A DNA stretch of 64,000 nucleotides from Candidatus Thiodiazotropha sp. (ex Codakia rugifera). GTDB taxonomy: Bacteria > Pseudomonadota > Gammaproteobacteria > Chromatiales > Chromatiaceae. Where the stretch lies: contig JAHXHN010000009.1 in NCBI GenBank assembly GCA_025656675.1, positions 1-64,000 of the forward strand. Direction: 5' to 3'. Each line of letters opens with the position of its first letter. Positions within the stretch are counted from its first letter, which is position 1. Below, in pieces: positions 16,779 to 27,480 of the stretch. The notes below the pieces were generated by a model. The model was not told the DNA's origin, searched no databases, and was given only the letters and a program-made list of their open reading frames with translations. A program made the position numbers and the translations under genes.

Positions 16779-18473
16779 ATGAGCGAAACGGAAAACAGCA
16801 CCACGACGAACTTTATCCGTCAGATTGTCGAGCAGGACTTGAAAACAGGTAAAAACGACGGCCATGTGCACACCCGGTTTCCCCCGGAGCCGAATGGTTA
16901 CCTGCACATTGGGCACGCTAAATCGATCGTGCTCAATTTCGGTATTGCCAGGGACTACAATGGCCAATGCAATCTGCGCTTCGATGATACCAACCCGCAT
17001 AAGGAGAATATCGAATTCGTTGACAGTATCCAGCAGGATGTACGCTGGCTTGGCTACGACTGGCAGGATCGACTCTTCTATGCCTCAAACTATTTTCAGC
17101 AACTTCATGACTTTGCAGTGGAGCTGATTCAGGCCGGAAAGGCCTATGTCTGCGATCTCGATGGTGAGCAGATGCGGGCCTATCGCGGCACTCTCAAGGC
17201 GCCCGGTCAGGAGAGCCCTTATCGATCCCGTTCGGTGGAGGAAAACCTGGCTCTGTTTGCGCGCATGAAGGCAGGTGATTTTGCCGATGGGGAGCGGGTT
17301 CTGAGGGCCAAGATCGATATGGGATCACCCAATATGAACCTGCGCGACCCGACCCTGTATCGGATTCGTCATGGTGTGATTCACCACCAGACCGGGGAGG
17401 CCTGGTGCATCTATCCGATGTATGACTACACCCATCCGGTTTCTGATGCCCTGGAGGGTATCACACACTCCCTTTGTACCCTGGAATTCGAAGATCACCG
17501 ACCGCTCTATGACTGGGTGCTGGATAATATCTCTATCTCTTGCCACCCACAGCAGATCGAGTTTTCCCGACTCAATCTGGAATACACCGTGTTGAGCAAA
17601 CGCAAACTCACACAGTTGGTTGATGAGGGGTTTGTAGAAGGTTGGGACGATCCGCGTATGCCGACAGTTGCGGGTATGAGGCGGCGTGGTTACAGCGCGG
17701 CATCGATTCGTGAATTCTGCCTGCGTATCGGTATCACCAAGTCGGATGGTTTGGTGGAAATGGGGATGTTGGAGAACTGTATTCGAGAGGATCTGGATGC
17801 CCATGCACCCCGTCGTATGGCGGTAATGCATCCGTTGAAGGTGGTGATCGAGAATTATCCGCAGGGGCAGAGCGAATCATTGACTGCGCCGAATCATCCC
17901 AAAGACGAGGCAATGGGGGAGCGGCAGATCGATTTCTGTCGTGAGGTCTATATCGATCAAGCCGATTTCCGCGAGCAGGCGAATAAGAAATATAAACGTC
18001 TTGTGACGGGTGGGGAAGTGCGTCTGCGCAACGCTTATGTGATCAAATGTGAAGCAGTGATGAAGAATAACCAGGGTGAAATCGTTGAACTGCGTTGCAG
18101 CTACGATCCGGAAACTCTCGGTAAAAATCCCCAAGGACGTAAAGTGAGGGGGGTCGTCCATTGGGTTTCAGCGCAACATGGAGTGAAAGGTGAAGTACGC
18201 CTCTATGACAGGCTCTTCAATCAGGCCAATGCCGATAAAGTGGAGGAGGGAGGCCGTTTTACCGACAACCTCAATCCTGACTCTCTGCGAACCCTGACTG
18301 ACTGCTATTTCGAGCCAGCACTGGCCAAGGCGGGTGTGGGTGAACAGTACCAGTTTGAGCGAGAAGGGTATTTCATACTGGATAGCCGCGAGGCAGCCCG
18401 AGAGGAGTTGGTGTTCAACCGGATTATCACCTTGCGTGACTCTTGGGCGAAAATCGACAAAACGGGGGGCTGA
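16779..18473 (+). CDS. glnS: Glutaminyl-tRNA synthetase
   Basis: The 564-residue class I enzyme charges tRNA-Gln with glutamine directly. HIGH is in [15 protein letters not shown] (residues about 29-43) and KMSKS in VLSKRKL near residue 270. The C-terminal beta-barrel domains are complete ([11 protein letters not shown] onward). Together with gltX it means Glu-tRNA is probably not the route to Gln-tRNA here. The close spacing suggests cotranscription with gltX. A palindromic repeat follows about 80 bases after the stop. Confidence 0.97.
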   Translation: MSETENSTTTNFIRQIVEQDLKTGKNDGHVHTRFPPEPNGYLHIGHAKSIVLNFGIARDYNGQCNLRFDDTNPHKENIEFVDSIQQDVRWLGYDWQDRLFYASNYFQQLHDFAVELIQAGKAYVCDLDGEQMRAYRGTLKAPGQESPYRSRSVEENLALFARMKAGDFADGERVLRAKIDMGSPNMNLRDPTLYRIRHGVIHHQTGEAWCIYPMYDYTHPVSDALEGITHSLCTLEFEDHRPLYDWVLDNISISCHPQQIEFSRLNLEYTVLSKRKLTQLVDEGFVEGWDDPRMPTVAGMRRRGYSAASIREFCLRIGITKSDGLVEMGMLENCIREDLDAHAPRRMAVMHPLKVVIENYPQGQSESLTAPNHPKDEAMGERQIDFCREVYIDQADFREQANKKYKRLVTGGEVRLRNAYVIKCEAVMKNNQGEIVELRCSYDPETLGKNPQGRKVRGVVHWVSAQHGVKGEVRLYDRLFNQANADKVEEGGRFTDNLNPDSLRTLTDCYFEPALAKAGVGEQYQFEREGYFILDSREAAREELVFNRIITLRDSWAKIDKTGG

Positions 18474-18553
18474 AGGCCTTTAGATGACCCTGGTTGGATA
18501 ATAACCGCTATCGGGAATTGTGTTTTGTCACTATCTTCATAACGTCTAGTGAA

Positions 18554-18632
18554 CGTCATTCTGGCGAATGCCGGGATTCAGAATCTCTCACCGCTATAGC
18601 ATCTCTGGATTTCGGTATTCACCGGAAAGACG
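18554..18632. repeat. Dispersed palindromic element (GTCATTC type)
   Basis: The left arm GTCATTCTGGCGAATGCC...CAGA and the right arm TCTGGATTTCGGTATTCACC...GAC are imperfect inverted copies with a short AT-rich centre. The motif is like the widespread extragenic repeats beginning GTCATTC and ending GAATGAC. It sits between glnS and tRNA-Ala and may stabilise or terminate the glnS transcript. Confidence 0.6.
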
Positions 18633-18748
18633 AGGTCACGGAGATGACGAATGAAACCGGGGTGTTTTTTCTTGGATCAGCACGATTCCTGGCTAATCCT
18701 AATCTTTCAGCAGCCTGTTCGACAAGGGCATGAGCGGGAAAAAATCAG

Positions 18749-18777
18749 TGGACAAAATGGGGATAATCCCCTAATAT
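18749..18777 (+). promoter_or_regulatory. Sigma-70 promoter of tRNA-Ala
   Basis: TGGACA (18749-18754) and TAATAT (18772-18777) are 17 bases apart, and a GC-rich discriminator leads to the tRNA 13 bases further on. Confidence 0.8.
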
Positions 18778-18789
18778 TCGCCGCTTTCC

Positions 18790-18865
18790 GGGGCCATAGC
18801 TCAGCTGGGAGAGCGCAACACTGGCAGTGTTGAGGTCGGCGGTTCGATCCCGCCTGGCTCCACCA
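18790..18865 (+). tRNA. tRNA-Ala (anticodon GGC)
   Basis: Acceptor GGGGCCA pairs TGGCTCC with one G-T pair, the D arm has AGCTGGGA, anticodon stem CAACA/TGTTG holds loop CTGGCAG (anticodon GGC), the T loop is TTCGATC and CCA is encoded. Confidence 0.95.
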
Positions 18866-18881
18866 GATTCGATAAAAGACA

Positions 18882-18909
18882 GCCCGGATTCGTTCCGGGC
18901 ACGCTTTTT
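18882..18909 (+). terminator. Rho-independent terminator of tRNA-Ala
   Basis: The 7-bp stem GCCCGGA/TCCGGGC with loop TTCGT is followed by ACGCTTTTT. Confidence 0.85.
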
Positions 18910-18973
18910 CTAGGGTATCCGCACGACATGCGCCTGGAAGTCCCTCAATTCGATCTACTGGTAGGATAGCGAT

Positions 18974-19462
18974 ATGCTCTGGATCGACATTCTGATCATC
19001 GCCATCATCGCACTCTCAGCTATCATAAGCCTGATTCGGGGTTTTGTTCAGGAAGCGCTTTCGCTTGCCACCTGGATAGCTGCATTTACGCTGGCCTGGT
19101 TTTTCTTTCGTCCACTGGCAGTTGAGCTGGAGCCCTGGATCGATGTGCAATCCATTCGCCTGGGTGTCGCTTACGCTATTATCCTGCTGCTGGTACTGAT
19201 CCTTGGAGCGGTCGTCAACCACTTCATGAAGGTGCTGGTCGATACCACCGGTTTGAGTGGAACCGACCGTCTGATTGGGATCTTTTTCGGTGTTGCCCGA
19301 GGCGCTGTGGTCGTGGCCATATTGGTCCTTCTGGCAGGTTTAACGCCCTTCCCGAACGATAACTGGTGGCAGGCGTCGCGCTTGATTCCCTATTTTCAAG
19401 ATATGGCCCTCTGGTTAAAGAGTTTTTTGCCTGATGATATTGCTGCAAACTTCCACTACTGA
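18974..19462 (+). CDS. cvpA: CvpA family inner-membrane protein
   Basis: The 162-residue protein has four hydrophobic segments (about residues 4-22, 28-47, 62-85 and 102-122) and the CvpA hallmarks: an N-terminal WIDILIIAIIALSAIISLIRGFVQE-type start, with G-F-x-x-E after the first helix, and a central GTDRLIGIFFG. CvpA is needed for colicin V production in E. coli and influences envelope stress tolerance; its molecular role is unsettled. It is 16 bases upstream of purF, the usual conserved pair, and likely in one transcript. Confidence 0.93.
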   Translation: MLWIDILIIAIIALSAIISLIRGFVQEALSLATWIAAFTLAWFFFRPLAVELEPWIDVQSIRLGVAYAIILLLVLILGAVVNHFMKVLVDTTGLSGTDRLIGIFFGVARGAVVVAILVLLAGLTPFPNDNWWQASRLIPYFQDMALWLKSFLPDDIAANFHY

Positions 19463-19478
19463 TTCGGAGAACTAAATC

Positions 19479-20993
19479 ATGTGCGGTATTGTGGGAATGG
19501 TGGGTAAGACGCCTGTCAATCAGTCGCTATACGATGCATTGTTGGTACTACAGCACCGTGGGCAAGATGCAGCCGGTATCGTCACCTGCGAAAAAGGCAA
19601 ACTCTACCTGCGCAAAGCCAACGGCCTGGCACGCGATGTCTTTCATACGCGCCACATGTTGCGCCTGAAAGGCCAAATGGGGATAGGACATGCGCGCTAT
19701 CCGACCGCCGGATGTGCCTCCTCCGCTGAGGCTCAACCTTTTTATGTCAATTCTCCCTATGGCATCACCCTGGCGCACAATGGCAACCTGACCAATGCAG
19801 AAGAGCTGACTCGGGATCTGTTTGTCGAGGATCTGCGCCATATCAACACCTCGTCTGACTCTGAGATTTTACTTAACATCTTTGCTCACGAGCTGCAGAT
19901 GCAGAATAAGCTGCGTATTGCGCCGGAGGATATCTTCAAAGCAGTAGCTGGTGTTCATCGACGCTGTCGTGGGGGTTATGCAGCAGTGGCCATGATTCCA
20001 GGCGTGGGTCTGATTGGATTCCGCGATCCCCATGCCATTCGCCCAATTGTCTATGGTAAGCGAGAGACCGACAAGGGTACTGAGTACATGATTGCATCCG
20101 AGAGTGTCGCCCTTGACACTTTGGGTTTTGAGCGGGTTCGTGATCTGGAGCCTGGGGAAGCAATCTTCATCAGCAAGGAGGGGAAGTTTCACGCCCAACA
20201 GTGTGCCGCCAACCCAGTCAAATCTCCCTGTATTTTTGAATTTGTCTATTTTGCCCGCCCTGACTCAATTATCGATAATGTCTTTGTTCATAAAGCCCGC
20301 TCACGCATGGGTAAGAAGCTGGCAAGAAAGATCCAGAGCGTATGGTCGGACCACGATATCGATGTGGTCATACCGATTCCGGACACAAGTCGTACTGCTG
20401 CGCTGACATTGGCGAATGAGCTGAATGTGCGTTACACCGAAGGTTTTATAAAAAACCGCTATATCGGTCGCACTTTTATCATGCCGGGCCAGACTGTGCG
20501 AAAAAAATCTGTCAGACAGAAGTTGAATGCCATCGATCTGGAATTCAAGGGCAAGAACGTCCTGCTGGTGGATGACTCGGTTGTACGAGGTACCACATCT
20601 CAGCAGATCGTGCAGATGGCCCGTGAAGCCGGTGCAAAAAAGGTCTACTTTGCATCAGCGGCACCACCGGTGATTTTTCCCAATGTCTACGGTATTGATA
20701 TGCCTTCTGCCAGCGAGCTGGTGGCCCATAACCGAACGGTGGATGAAGTAAGGGATATTATCGGCGCAGACCGCATGATCTACCAGGATTTGGAGGATCT
20801 GATTGAAGCGGTTCAGAAAAAAGGTAAAACCGATATCGAGCGCTTTGATACCTCTGTGTTCAATGGTGAGTACGTCACCGGTGATGTCAGTGACACCTAT
20901 CTTGAGCAGCTCGAGCTTTTACGCAATGATGGCGCTAAAAATCAAAGCGAGACAGCTGAGAGAAGTACCCTCGATCTGCACAATGATGTGTGA
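19479..20993 (+). CDS. purF: Amidophosphoribosyltransferase
   Basis: PurF makes phosphoribosylamine from PRPP and glutamine, the first step of purine synthesis. The 504-residue protein starts MCGIVGMVG, so Cys2 becomes the N-terminal nucleophile of the Ntn glutaminase domain after Met removal. The PRPP-binding loop [14 protein letters not shown] lies near residues 364-377. The length matches the enterobacterial enzyme. A GGAGAAC ribosome site precedes the ATG. Confidence 0.97.
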   Translation: MCGIVGMVGKTPVNQSLYDALLVLQHRGQDAAGIVTCEKGKLYLRKANGLARDVFHTRHMLRLKGQMGIGHARYPTAGCASSAEAQPFYVNSPYGITLAHNGNLTNAEELTRDLFVEDLRHINTSSDSEILLNIFAHELQMQNKLRIAPEDIFKAVAGVHRRCRGGYAAVAMIPGVGLIGFRDPHAIRPIVYGKRETDKGTEYMIASESVALDTLGFERVRDLEPGEAIFISKEGKFHAQQCAANPVKSPCIFEFVYFARPDSIIDNVFVHKARSRMGKKLARKIQSVWSDHDIDVVIPIPDTSRTAALTLANELNVRYTEGFIKNRYIGRTFIMPGQTVRKKSVRQKLNAIDLEFKGKNVLLVDDSVVRGTTSQQIVQMAREAGAKKVYFASAAPPVIFPNVYGIDMPSASELVAHNRTVDEVRDIIGADRMIYQDLEDLIEAVQKKGKTDIERFDTSVFNGEYVTGDVSDTYLEQLELLRNDGAKNQSETAERSTLDLHNDV

Positions 20994-21079
20994 TTTACAG
21001 AATAACCTAAAAAAATAGAGGCTCTTCCCACGATCGAGTGGGTAAGAATGGACACTCACCGCAGCTTTATTCAACAGCT

Positions 21080-21247
21080 CAGTTGATTGTCCGCAAATGA
21101 ACGCCAATATTATATTTACCTCAATATATAGCGTTCAACTGCGGAAACAACCGTGGTTTAAGATTTATACATCCGGTCAAAATGACACACCAGAGGAAAT
21201 CCCTATCCAAATTTAGGTTTATTTGCGGACAAATCCCATCAACTGAC
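21080..21247. repeat. MITE-like element with about 20-bp terminal inverted repeats
   Basis: TCAGTTGA plus TTGTCCGCAAAT (21087-21098) on the left is mirrored by ATTTGCGGACAA (21221-21232) and TCAACTGA on the right, with three further matched bases inside. The arms enclose about 120 AT-rich bases without an open frame. It fills most of the intergenic gap between purF and the convergent dioxygenase gene. The gap also contains a hairpin at about 21024-21046 (CTTCCCAC with GTGGGTAAG). Confidence 0.5.
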
Positions 21248-21315
21248 GGAATGACTTGTTGTGGTTTTCACGGCTTACCCACTCTGTCGGGTGAAGGGTC
21301 AAAATAGATGAACCA

Positions 21316-22200
21316 TCAACAGTGATGGATACGGTCATAGTAGCGTGCCCGGTAGAGTAGGCGACTCTGAGAGCCATCTGTGAATCCACTACGGGTATGC
21401 AGTACATTATTACAGATAAGCCCTTGGCCAGCTTCCAGTTTTCCATGAAAATGCCAGGATGAGTGTGTTTTCAACAGCGACTTCAGACAAGAAATCGCCT
21501 CCTTTATCAAGGGATCATCCATCCATTCGATACTGCGGCTTCTATCGGTATAACGCATATGCAGATGGCCATCAGGATAGATGGCAAATACGGGTCCGGT
21601 TCGTGCAGGTCGGAGTTCTTTACCGTCCACAATGTTGGCCGGTATGGTCATTGCCTGTGGGTGCATCAGGATACGGATATATTCAGGATTATGGGACATG
21701 AGCTGAATAAAAAGAATTTCATGATCGAGTAGATCATTTTCTCCACCCTCATCCGCAGGATTGACGCAGTGCAATAATAGTCCTTGTATCTGTTGATCGT
21801 GTGCGTTGTAGTAACCGTCAGTGTGCCAGGCAATGGGGCGGTTGGAGTAAGGTATATAACCTTGGTGCAGTGCGTCTGACTGGACGGTCAAGGAGGTGAT
21901 GGCGTCATTATCTGCACACATGTTGTGATCCAGGTGTTTGAGACCGAAGCTCAACCCAAGATCAGCTATGATTCGCTTGTCTCCATCATGCCCGGAAAGA
22001 CCTGCCCAAATGGCCATATTGGCTTTCTGACAGAGAGAGAGGAGCTTGTCGTGCTCGGATTGGGATAGTTTGCGAGGGTCACGGATCTCTACAATCAGGT
22101 CACCAACCGTTTTAGGGTAATTGTCGAGTTTCTTATCTCGCCAAATCGCATAGGTATCCTGATTATCAGGATGGAAAGGGGACTCAGATATTGTAGACAT
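21316..22200 (-). CDS. TauD/TfdA-like Fe(II)/2-oxoglutarate dioxygenase
   Basis: The 294-residue protein has the jelly-roll dioxygenase metal triad: H126-x-D128 in AWHTDGYYN and the distal His in VLHTRSGF near residue 267, followed by LLYRARYYD, whose Arg would bind the 2-oxoglutarate carboxylate. The length fits TauD-like enzymes. The substrate is not predictable from sequence alone. It is divergent from ubiT, sharing a short intergenic region, and ends next to the MITE-like repeat. Confidence 0.85.
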   Translation of the reverse strand: MSTISESPFHPDNQDTYAIWRDKKLDNYPKTVGDLIVEIRDPRKLSQSEHDKLLSLCQKANMAIWAGLSGHDGDKRIIADLGLSFGLKHLDHNMCADNDAITSLTVQSDALHQGYIPYSNRPIAWHTDGYYNAHDQQIQGLLLHCVNPADEGGENDLLDHEILFIQLMSHNPEYIRILMHPQAMTIPANIVDGKELRPARTGPVFAIYPDGHLHMRYTDRSRSIEWMDDPLIKEAISCLKSLLKTHSSWHFHGKLEAGQGLICNNVLHTRSGFTDGSQSRLLYRARYYDRIHHC

Positions 22201-22291
22201 ACGACTGTTTTTCGCAGATTGAACATACTATTGGTATGATACAGTGAATGAAGGCTGCTGGAAAAACAAATCTCCTATGAGGCACACTACC

Positions 22292-22777
22292 ATGCAAGCA
22301 GTAACTGGGCGTCCGCTGATGCCAAAACCGCTTTCCCTGCCGCTGAAGCTTTTGCCTAAAAAGGCACATGGCATGATCTTAAGTACTATCTTAAATCAGG
22401 TTTTACGTACTGAGCGGCGTGAAGGTGAACTTGATTTCCTTGAAGGCAGGGTTGTACAGATCAAGGTGAGCGATGCGGGTATAAGCTATTCACTGACCCT
22501 GAAACGAAATGCAATCGCTGAGGCGGGAGACAAGGCGGTAGAGCTGACTATAACCGGCACTGTTTATGATTATCTGTTGTTGATTAGTGGCAGAGAAGAT
22601 CCTGATACCCTCTTTTTTCAGCGTCACTTGGTAATGGATGGTGATACAGGCCTGGGTGTGCATCTTAAGAACATGTTGGCTGCAATTGAGATGGAGCAAT
22701 TGCCGCTACCAAAAGATATGCGCCCTATTATCGATCGGTGTCTTACAGTATACGAACGCCTTCTTTACAGTACTTAA
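22292..22777 (+). CDS. ubiT: Anaerobic ubiquinone biosynthesis accessory factor UbiT
   Basis: This SCP2-domain protein matches UbiT (YhbT) along its length: LPLKLLP, GELDFLEGR, the strongly conserved DPDTLFFQRHLVMDGDTGLG and AAIEMEQLP. UbiT binds ubiquinone intermediates and with UbiU and UbiV allows oxygen-independent ubiquinone synthesis. I chose ATG 22292 (161 residues) because GAGG lies nine bases upstream and the alignment to E. coli UbiT starts soon after; an ATG at 22244 is also in frame. The partner genes ubiU and ubiV are 7 kb away on the other strand, not adjacent as in E. coli. Confidence 0.88.
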   Translation: MQAVTGRPLMPKPLSLPLKLLPKKAHGMILSTILNQVLRTERREGELDFLEGRVVQIKVSDAGISYSLTLKRNAIAEAGDKAVELTITGTVYDYLLLISGREDPDTLFFQRHLVMDGDTGLGVHLKNMLAAIEMEQLPLPKDMRPIIDRCLTVYERLLYST

Positions 22778-22875
22778 ATTAATGCAGTCATCCACTGATT
22801 TGGGTGGGTAAGTCATACACATCATGATTACTTGTGATTTCTGCAAAGGTGGATGTTTCCGCAACTTAATGCGAA

Positions 22876-23685
22876 TTAGTCATTGTTAACAGCTATCGGT
22901 AGTGAATTCACCACGCAGGATTTACCCTGTAATTTTTCGATAAGTTCACGGGTCCCCTCAGCCGGCGCGCTGCACCAGTAACTTTCACTTCCTGGAATTT
23001 GATTCTTAGAGAGCATACCTTCTTCAGCCAATCTTTTCTGAAGATGTCTGGCGACAGCCATACCGGTGTCGATGATTGTAACTGATTCACCCGCTACTCT
23101 TTGAATAATATCTCGAAGAAAAGGGTAGTGAGTACACCCCAAGACCAATGTGTCTACACCTTTATCCAGAATGGGTTGTAATTGTTGCTCAACGAGTCCT
23201 ATTGTATGTCTATTGCTTAATCCGTTATGCTCGATGGATTCAACCCAGCCGTGGCAAGGGCAGATGATGACTTCAGCACTATTGGCATGCTGATGCATGA
23301 GCCGTTTGAATTTATTGCTAACCAGTGTGCCTTCAGTTGCAAGAACACCAATCAGTCCGTTTTGGCTCTGTGCCGCAGCAGGCTTTAATCCTGGCTCCAT
23401 ACCAATTATCGGAATAGGTAATGTGCGACGAAGATCTGCAACTGCGATTGCTGTTGCCGTATTGCATGCTATAACAATAGCCTTGACATTCTGCTGCATA
23501 AGAAAGTCGGTAATGTGTACTGCGCGATCAAGAATAAACTGCTTGTCTTTTGTGCCATAGGGAAGATGGGCTCTGTCAGATACATAGATGAGACTCTCTG
23601 CAGGTAGTAATTGACGTATATGCTGTACAACTGAAAGCCCGCCAATCCCTGAATCAAATATACCGACAGACTGGTTAGGTTGCAT
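22876..23685 (-). CDS. murI: Glutamate racemase
   Basis: MurI converts L-glutamate to D-glutamate for peptidoglycan. The 269-residue protein has both catalytic cysteines in conserved context, C74 in VIACNTATA and C184 in [10 protein letters not shown], and the N-terminal [10 protein letters not shown] signature. Its ATG overlaps the end of the upstream sensor kinase gene by 11 bases, so it is probably translated from the same mRNA. That is an unusual partner for a cell-wall enzyme. Confidence 0.96.
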   Translation of the reverse strand: MQPNQSVGIFDSGIGGLSVVQHIRQLLPAESLIYVSDRAHLPYGTKDKQFILDRAVHITDFLMQQNVKAIVIACNTATAIAVADLRRTLPIPIIGMEPGLKPAAAQSQNGLIGVLATEGTLVSNKFKRLMHQHANSAEVIICPCHGWVESIEHNGLSNRHTIGLVEQQLQPILDKGVDTLVLGCTHYPFLRDIIQRVAGESVTIIDTGMAVARHLQKRLAEEGMLSKNQIPGSESYWCSAPAEGTRELIEKLQGKSCVVNSLPIAVNND

Positions 23686-26422
23686 TATCTGCTGCTCGAA
23701 TAGTTAGTAGTTTATTGACTTCCATAGTCATTAACTTATAGTCGCGATGCAAGCGTTTGGGGTCGTTCGAGGCACAGGCAGATTCGAAGATAGTCACTGA
23801 ATAGTCAAGAGCTGGTACCCCACATGATGAAGTGGAACCCCTTATTTTATGGGCGATCTCTTTCAGGTTGGACCAGTCCAGATTTGAAATATATAGCTCA
23901 ATAGTATCTAACTGCTGTGGCAGCTCATCACAAAGTTGTTTAAACATCTCATCAGCAAGGTTCTGATCGCCCCCCGTTATACTGAGTATTTTTTCATTAT
24001 CAAATGTTGGTAGATTAGGTGGGGCAATTTTATCGCTATTACTTGCTGGTTGGTAGTCATAAGAATTCGCAGGTGTACGGCTACTAAGAATATTATTGAT
24101 TACAGACCACATTTGAGGTTCGTCTATTGGTTTAAGTAAATAACCATCCATACCGGACTCTTTTATCTGGTTCCTGGTGGCAGGTACAACATCGGCAGTT
24201 AATGCGATAATTGGAGTATGCTTGTTTTTTGGCTCATTTTGACGAATAATTTCAGTAGCTTCTGTCCCCTTCATTTTCGGCATGTGAATATCCATTAATA
24301 TAAGATCAAAGTCATTTGAAAATGTTTGTGAAATAGCGCTTAAACCATCTCCTGCTTCAGTAACGTTAGCTCCATTGTTTTGCATAAGTGTGCTGATCAA
24401 CTTTAGGTTTATATCATTATCGTCAACGACAAGTATGTTATAGTTTTTAAGTGTAGGAAGTGATGTATTAAGGTCCTGTTCAACAATTAATTTCTGTGCG
24501 TGCTGATGGTCAGACAGAATTGTATCCAAAGCCTCGAAAAATTTATGGGTGCTGAATGGTTTAGATAAGTAAAAATCATCACTCAAAGATTGAAACTGCT
24601 CGATGATTATTCTCTCTGATGCGCTGAGTAGAACAAGAAAAGGAATGTCGCTGGATGTTCGCAGTCTTTTTATTTCTTCCTCTGCAAATCCGGATTCAAT
24701 CTCGTTATTTTCAAATCCCATTACAATAATGTTGACATTCTCAGCAGAAGGTATGGGAAATTGAGCCTTTAATACGTCAATTTCAAATGCTTCCAATGTA
24801 TGTTTGATGGACAGGTAGGAAAGCTTTTGATTGTCTGCCAGTTGAGCGCAATGTCCCAATATTGAGAGTTTTTCCTTGGGAATAAGATCGCTAGTGGACT
24901 TTTTGAGTGGCAGGGTGACAATAAAATTAGAGCCTTTACCAAGGTTGCTTACAAGTTCAATGTCGCCATTCATTGATTGAGCCAATTTTTTGCATATGCT
25001 CAATCCAAGGCCGGTGCCGCCATATTTTCGACTTGTTGAAGAATCTGCCTGTTGGAATGACTCGAACAGAGATTGTTGAGCTTTTTTATCGATACCAATA
25101 CCAGTATCTGTCACCGAAAATTTAAGAATACATTTATCTTTTGTCTCAGTGTCAGTCATAACACGTATGACAACATCGCCCTGGTGGGTAAACTTGATAG
25201 CATTATTAATTAAGTTGACCAATATTTGCCTGATGCGTGTTTCATCGCCTATTAATGTATTAGGTACGTCTGAGTAGACCAGTAGTATCAGTTCAAGCCC
25301 CTTGTCGTGAGCAGATGGGGATAAGAGTACGGTAGGCTCTTCAAAGCAATTTCGCACATCAAATTGTGCAGTTTCAGGTTCAAGTTTTCCGTACTCGAGC
25401 TTAGAGTAATCAAGTATTTCATTGATAATTTCCAGAAGGTTAATTGCTGATTTCGAAATGGTGTTGACAAGATCATGCTGTTGATTTGACAAGCTTGTCT
25501 TCAGTAGCAGGTTCGTGAAACCAAGCACACCATTCATTGGTGTACGTATTTCATGGCTCATGTTCGCAAGAAACTCAGATTTTGCTTTGCTTGCAGATAG
25601 GGCCCTTTTTTTGGCTAAATCAAGCTCAACGTTTTGAATCTCTATCGCCTCCATAGTCTCGGTAAGTTCTGCAGTGGCTTGATCAATCTGTTGTTGCATC
25701 GTCTCATGAGAACGGAGTATTTGACTCGTCATGGCATTAAAGCCCTCTTCAAGGCTGCCTATTTCACCTTTGGATACTTCAGGCACTCGAACTGTGAGAT
25801 CGCCATCACGCATCCGAGATACAGCATGCGTCAATCTGTCTATGGGCTTTATTACAGAACGACTCAATGCAAGAGAAAAAATAGCAGTGCATATTAATCC
25901 AATACCCAGCATTATTATCGAATTACGTATAATAATAATTCGATTCTCATCTAAACGAGTTTTGCTTAATGTTAGAGTAACAGAGCCCATATCCTCATTT
26001 TTTTGTCTGGCAATGTTAATGCCCTGATCGGGGTAATCGATTATGTCAATGTCTTCGATTAGGTATATGGCTGGTGCTGTAAACTCAGCCAGATTGCTGG
26101 CTATCTCATCCTGATGCTTGACCATGTGTGACAATAAAGTGCCAGATGAGTCATAAACCTTAATGCTATGTACGTCTGTTTGTAGAAAAACAGGTCTGAG
26201 ACTCATCTCCAGGATTGATTTATCTCTAGTGAATATTCCATAAACACTGATTGCAGCAGACTGATTGGCAATCGATAAGCCTCTTTCATTAAATGATTCA
26301 GTCAGTCTGTCAAGTTGTGTGTTGATTAAATAAATGGTTAACAATAAAGCCAGGATCAGGGCAGGCAACAAGCCAATCATTAACGCCTGAAAGCGCAGAG
26401 ATTTAAGTTTATTCAATATCAT
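23675..26422 (-). CDS. BarA/GacS-like hybrid sensor histidine kinase
   Basis: This 915-residue inner-membrane kinase has two transmembrane helices (about 12-33 and 167-187) enclosing a periplasmic sensor, a HAMP domain (188-240), a coiled coil, HisKA with H290 in [15 protein letters not shown], HATPase (N407, then DTGIGI and GGTGLGLSI), a degenerate receiver-like region (about 515-640), a true receiver with phospho-acceptor D711 ([16 protein letters not shown]764) and a C-terminal Hpt domain with H858 (AHKIRGS). The architecture equals BarA/GacS plus one pseudo-receiver. It overlaps the upstream binding-protein gene by 14 bases, so its signal probably comes from that protein and the TonB receptor. 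No cognate response regulator gene is next to it. Confidence 0.9.
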   Translation of the reverse strand: MILNKLKSLRFQALMIGLLPALILALLLTIYLINTQLDRLTESFNERGLSIANQSAAISVYGIFTRDKSILEMSLRPVFLQTDVHSIKVYDSSGTLLSHMVKHQDEIASNLAEFTAPAIYLIEDIDIIDYPDQGINIARQKNEDMGSVTLTLSKTRLDENRIIIIRNSIIMLGIGLICTAIFSLALSRSVIKPIDRLTHAVSRMRDGDLTVRVPEVSKGEIGSLEEGFNAMTSQILRSHETMQQQIDQATAELTETMEAIEIQNVELDLAKKRALSASKAKSEFLANMSHEIRTPMNGVLGFTNLLLKTSLSNQQHDLVNTISKSAINLLEIINEILDYSKLEYGKLEPETAQFDVRNCFEEPTVLLSPSAHDKGLELILLVYSDVPNTLIGDETRIRQILVNLINNAIKFTHQGDVVIRVMTDTETKDKCILKFSVTDTGIGIDKKAQQSLFESFQQADSSTSRKYGGTGLGLSICKKLAQSMNGDIELVSNLGKGSNFIVTLPLKKSTSDLIPKEKLSILGHCAQLADNQKLSYLSIKHTLEAFEIDVLKAQFPIPSAENVNIIVMGFENNEIESGFAEEEIKRLRTSSDIPFLVLLSASERIIIEQFQSLSDDFYLSKPFSTHKFFEALDTILSDHQHAQKLIVEQDLNTSLPTLKNYNILVVDDNDINLKLISTLMQNNGANVTEAGDGLSAISQTFSNDFDLILMDIHMPKMKGTEATEIIRQNEPKNKHTPIIALTADVVPATRNQIKESGMDGYLLKPIDEPQMWSVINNILSSRTPANSYDYQPASNSDKIAPPNLPTFDNEKILSITGGDQNLADEMFKQLCDELPQQLDTIELYISNLDWSNLKEIAHKIRGSTSSCGVPALDYSVTIFESACASNDPKRLHRDYKLMTMEVNKLLTIRAADNAT

Positions 26423-27470
26423 CAGATGACCTTTTGATTATCTCTTCTTTGAGTTTGGTAACTGATTTAATTGGAAATCCCAATGAGCGAGCAACTTCTG
26501 AATTGAATAATATTGAAAAATACTTAGCCATTTGTGTACGGTTGGATATGGCATTGTCTGAGTATATGTCAATAATATTGTCTCTTACTTGAAATGCGAT
26601 ATCCTCTGGTGAAGAATAAATAGCAGCTAAGGCGCCAGCCTTAACATAGGCAGATGAAAAGCCAATTAAAGGGATTCGATTGCGATAGGTCGATAGCAGT
26701 ATATTGGAGACAGTAGATTTGTTATGAATGTATGTATCCGGGACCGCAAGCATTATGTCTACATTAAATAGCAGTCTATTTAACGAAGCGCCAATCTGTT
26801 CTGTGGAGTTAATTTTCTCGATTCCAAGCGCAAAATTCAACTTGTCAGCAGAAGTTGTTAGCAATTTCATGGATGACTCATCATTAGTATTAAGAAGAAT
26901 GCCAACACTCTTGAAACGATCAGACAAAGCTTTAATAAGCAGTAAACTTCTATGTAACGGCTGATCGAGATAGAGATAGTACTGATCAGGATTAATGGCT
27001 GAAGGGCTATAAAAAGTTGTGCTTTTTTTTGGTATTAAGGCTGATAAAACGATGCTATCGGCAAGTTTGTCATTTGCATACATTGCTGCTTTAATGCCGA
27101 GCGTAACAACTAATCTGTATTTATGGTTTAGATTTTCATCGAATGAATTAACTTGACTGATTTCAAAGTTCGTATCTTGACATGAGAGGCTGCTATTCCG
27201 GCATTGTTTAATTGTAGAGTTTGTAATGGTCGTGGCTACGTCGAGATAAACATCATTATTTCCACTTAGTAGAATAAGAATGTTATTACTCTCTTTTGAT
27301 ATGCAATTAATAGGTGACAGGCAGAGGAAAAGGAAACCAGTAACTATAGTAAATAGTCTATTTTCAAATAACTTGACTGAAAAACTCCGGTTAATATTAT
27401 TTACAGGAAGAGCACCAGCAGCTTTCACTTTGTGAAAGGGATTTGAAGTATTGGTGAGTAACCGGCGCAT
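26409..27470 (-). CDS. Periplasmic ABC-type substrate-binding-like protein
   Basis: The 353-residue protein resembles the ABC_sub_bind family (PF04392): an N-terminal hydrophobic export segment (about residues 40-55), two alpha/beta lobes with [13 protein letters not shown] and [22 protein letters not shown], and the closing VARSLGFPI. No ABC permease or ATPase gene is nearby, so it is more likely a ligand sensor for the hybrid kinase than a transport component. It lies 10 bases after the TonB receptor gene and overlaps the kinase gene. No ribosome site is evident at the ATG; the hydrophobic segment begins late, so the true start is uncertain. Confidence 0.75.
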   Translation of the reverse strand: MRRLLTNTSNPFHKVKAAGALPVNNINRSFSVKLFENRLFTIVTGFLFLCLSPINCISKESNNILILLSGNNDVYLDVATTITNSTIKQCRNSSLSCQDTNFEISQVNSFDENLNHKYRLVVTLGIKAAMYANDKLADSIVLSALIPKKSTTFYSPSAINPDQYYLYLDQPLHRSLLLIKALSDRFKSVGILLNTNDESSMKLLTTSADKLNFALGIEKINSTEQIGASLNRLLFNVDIMLAVPDTYIHNKSTVSNILLSTYRNRIPLIGFSSAYVKAGALAAIYSSPEDIAFQVRDNIIDIYSDNAISNRTQMAKYFSILFNSEVARSLGFPIKSVTKLKEEIIKRSSDDIE

Positions 27471-27480
27471 TATGCTAGTA

